NCBI GenBank assembly: GCA_002281875.1
Contig: NCHN01000002.1
Location: 1 to 64,000, forward strand
Reading direction: 5' to 3'
Source: Sphingobacteriia bacterium 24-36-13
Lineage (GTDB): Bacteria; Bacteroidota; Bacteroidia; Chitinophagales; Chitinophagaceae
DNA length: 64,000 bases
A program made the position numbers and the translations under genes. Each line of letters begins with the position of its first letter. Position 1 is the stretch's first letter. The notes beneath the pieces were generated by a model. That model made no database searches and was not told the origin of the DNA. It saw only the letters and a list, made by a program, of their open reading frames with translations. Positions 63,599 through 64,000 of the stretch are shown here, in pieces.

Positions 63599-63928
63599 AT
63601 GGGTGCAACGAAAACAACATTATTTACCAAAGCGCAGAACGATATGGCAGTGATGGCTAAAGCCATTGCGCATCCGGCCCGTATTGCAATCCTGCAATAT
63701 CTGGTAAAGAAGAATGCTTGTGTATGTGGTGACCTGGTAGAAGAACTGGGGCTAGCCCAGGCTACGACTTCACAGCATTTAAAGGAATTGAAGAATGCCG
63801 GGATCATACAGGGCAATATTGAAGGTGCAAGCGTTTGTTACTGCATTGATCCTAAAGTCTGGAACCAGTACCATTCCCTGTTCAGCAGCTTCTTCAAAGA
63901 AGTTGACTTGAGCGGTGGCTGCTGCTAA
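63599..63928 (+). CDS. arsR: ArsR family metalloregulator
   Basis: This 109-residue winged-helix repressor starts at ATG 63599; the longer frame from 63548 is rejected because it would begin upstream of the promoter's -7 box and operator. It has the metal-binding motif NACVCGDLVEELGL (CxCxD at about residues 40-44), the recognition helix QATTSQHLKELKNAG and a C-terminal SGGCC that may add ligands. It would release DNA on arsenite or similar metals. Inverted repeats lie in its own promoter and after its stop, before the next gene. Confidence 0.9.
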   Translation: MGATKTTLFTKAQNDMAVMAKAIAHPARIAILQYLVKKNACVCGDLVEELGLAQATTSQHLKELKNAGIIQGNIEGASVCYCIDPKVWNQYHSLFSSFFKEVDLSGGCC

Positions 63929-63948
63929 ATATTTTTTTGTTTAAAATA

Positions 63949-63964
63949 ATCGCAATATTGCAAT
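63949..63964 (+). promoter_or_regulatory. Second ArsR-like palindrome before the next gene
   Basis: ATCGCAATATTGCAAT contains the palindrome GCAATATTGC and shares the AATATTGC core with the operator upstream of arsR. It lies between the arsR stop and the next start, so the same repressor may act here. Confidence 0.55.
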
Positions 63965-63986
63965 AGTACGATAAAAATCAAATGTT

Positions 63987-64000
63987 ATGAAAACTGATGA
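63987..64000 (+). CDS. Start of a gene downstream of arsR (partial)
   Basis: ATGAAAACTGATGA opens a frame (MKTDE...) that continues past the window edge. An ArsR-type palindrome precedes it, so a metal- or arsenic-resistance gene such as an arsenite methyltransferase is possible, but five codons cannot identify it. Confidence 0.35.

Larger units (their letters stand above)
15972..64000. mobile_element. Integrative conjugative element in tRNA-Asp (right end outside window)
   Basis: From the tRNA-Asp gene rightward the window holds a serine recombinase, a Bacteroides-type tra cluster (traE to traN) and then accessory genes for fluoride and metal resistance with RteC-type regulation, nearly all on the minus strand. 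Base composition is visibly less A+T-rich than the chromosome to the left, at least through the tra cluster. I found no second copy of the tRNA 3' end, so the right attachment site is outside the window. The left boundary is set at the tRNA 3' end by inference; the exact crossover could lie inside the tRNA or its terminator. How much of the cargo belongs to the element is also inferred, because no second boundary is seen. Confidence 0.8.

Noticed and set aside
15972..64000. CRISPR arrays, rRNA genes and insertion-sequence transposases
   Set aside because: I looked for regular repeat-spacer patterns, rRNA-like sequence and transposase genes and saw none.

Overview
The window looks like a Bacteroidota chromosome, probably a Chitinophagales-type bacterium (the order is a weak guess). 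Supporting signs are the TAnnTTTG-type promoter boxes, a Bacteroides-style tra cluster, an RteC regulator, a fused RND-OMF efflux protein and an A+T-rich backbone. There are two parts: chromosome up to the tRNA-Asp gene at 15898-15971, and from there to the right edge a large integrative conjugative element (ICE) whose far end lies outside the window.

Chromosomal part (1-15971). Bases 1-12190 hold a cell-surface polysaccharide export and synthesis cluster: a TolC-type protein (partial), a Wzz/Wzc-like co-polymerase with a degenerate kinase domain, five glycosyltransferases, an FkbM methyltransferase, a 49-residue membrane protein, an O-antigen polymerase/ligase-like protein and a flippase. 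A lone receiver protein, a membrane dipeptidase, dapA, accA and tRNA-Asp (GTC) follow.

ICE left arm and transfer region (15972-36902). A large serine recombinase reads into the tRNA-Asp gene, so its C-terminus is encoded on tRNA antisense sequence. Next come a small partner protein, a small winged-helix-like protein, two paralogous proteins of unknown function, and a tra operon transcribed right to left: traE, traF, traG, three tandem TraI-like secreted proteins, traJ, traK, a small membrane protein, traM and traN. A DUF1896 gene and a very large DarB-like methylase-helicase are inserted between traE and traF. No relaxase, coupling protein or ParA is visible.

ICE cargo (36930-64000). First is a fluoride-resistance operon (CLC-type transporter, DUF190, CrcB, universal stress protein) with a convincing fluoride riboswitch. 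In its downstream hairpin the base of the stem abuts the start codon, which suggests translational control. Then come RteC and a fused sensor kinase-receiver-LuxR protein, likely regulators of the element. A divalent-metal island follows: His-rich secreted proteins, HupE/UreJ, an unusual SPA-motif P1B ATPase, an adaptor, a fused RND-OMF pump, a second P1B ATPase of the SPC class, a 2Fe-2S ferredoxin-like protein, histidinol dehydrogenase and a nitroreductase, with a divergent AraC regulator. The right end has a DUF1259 protein, a two-component system, a chromate-transporter remnant and an ArsR gene whose -7 box lies inside a perfect inverted-repeat operator.
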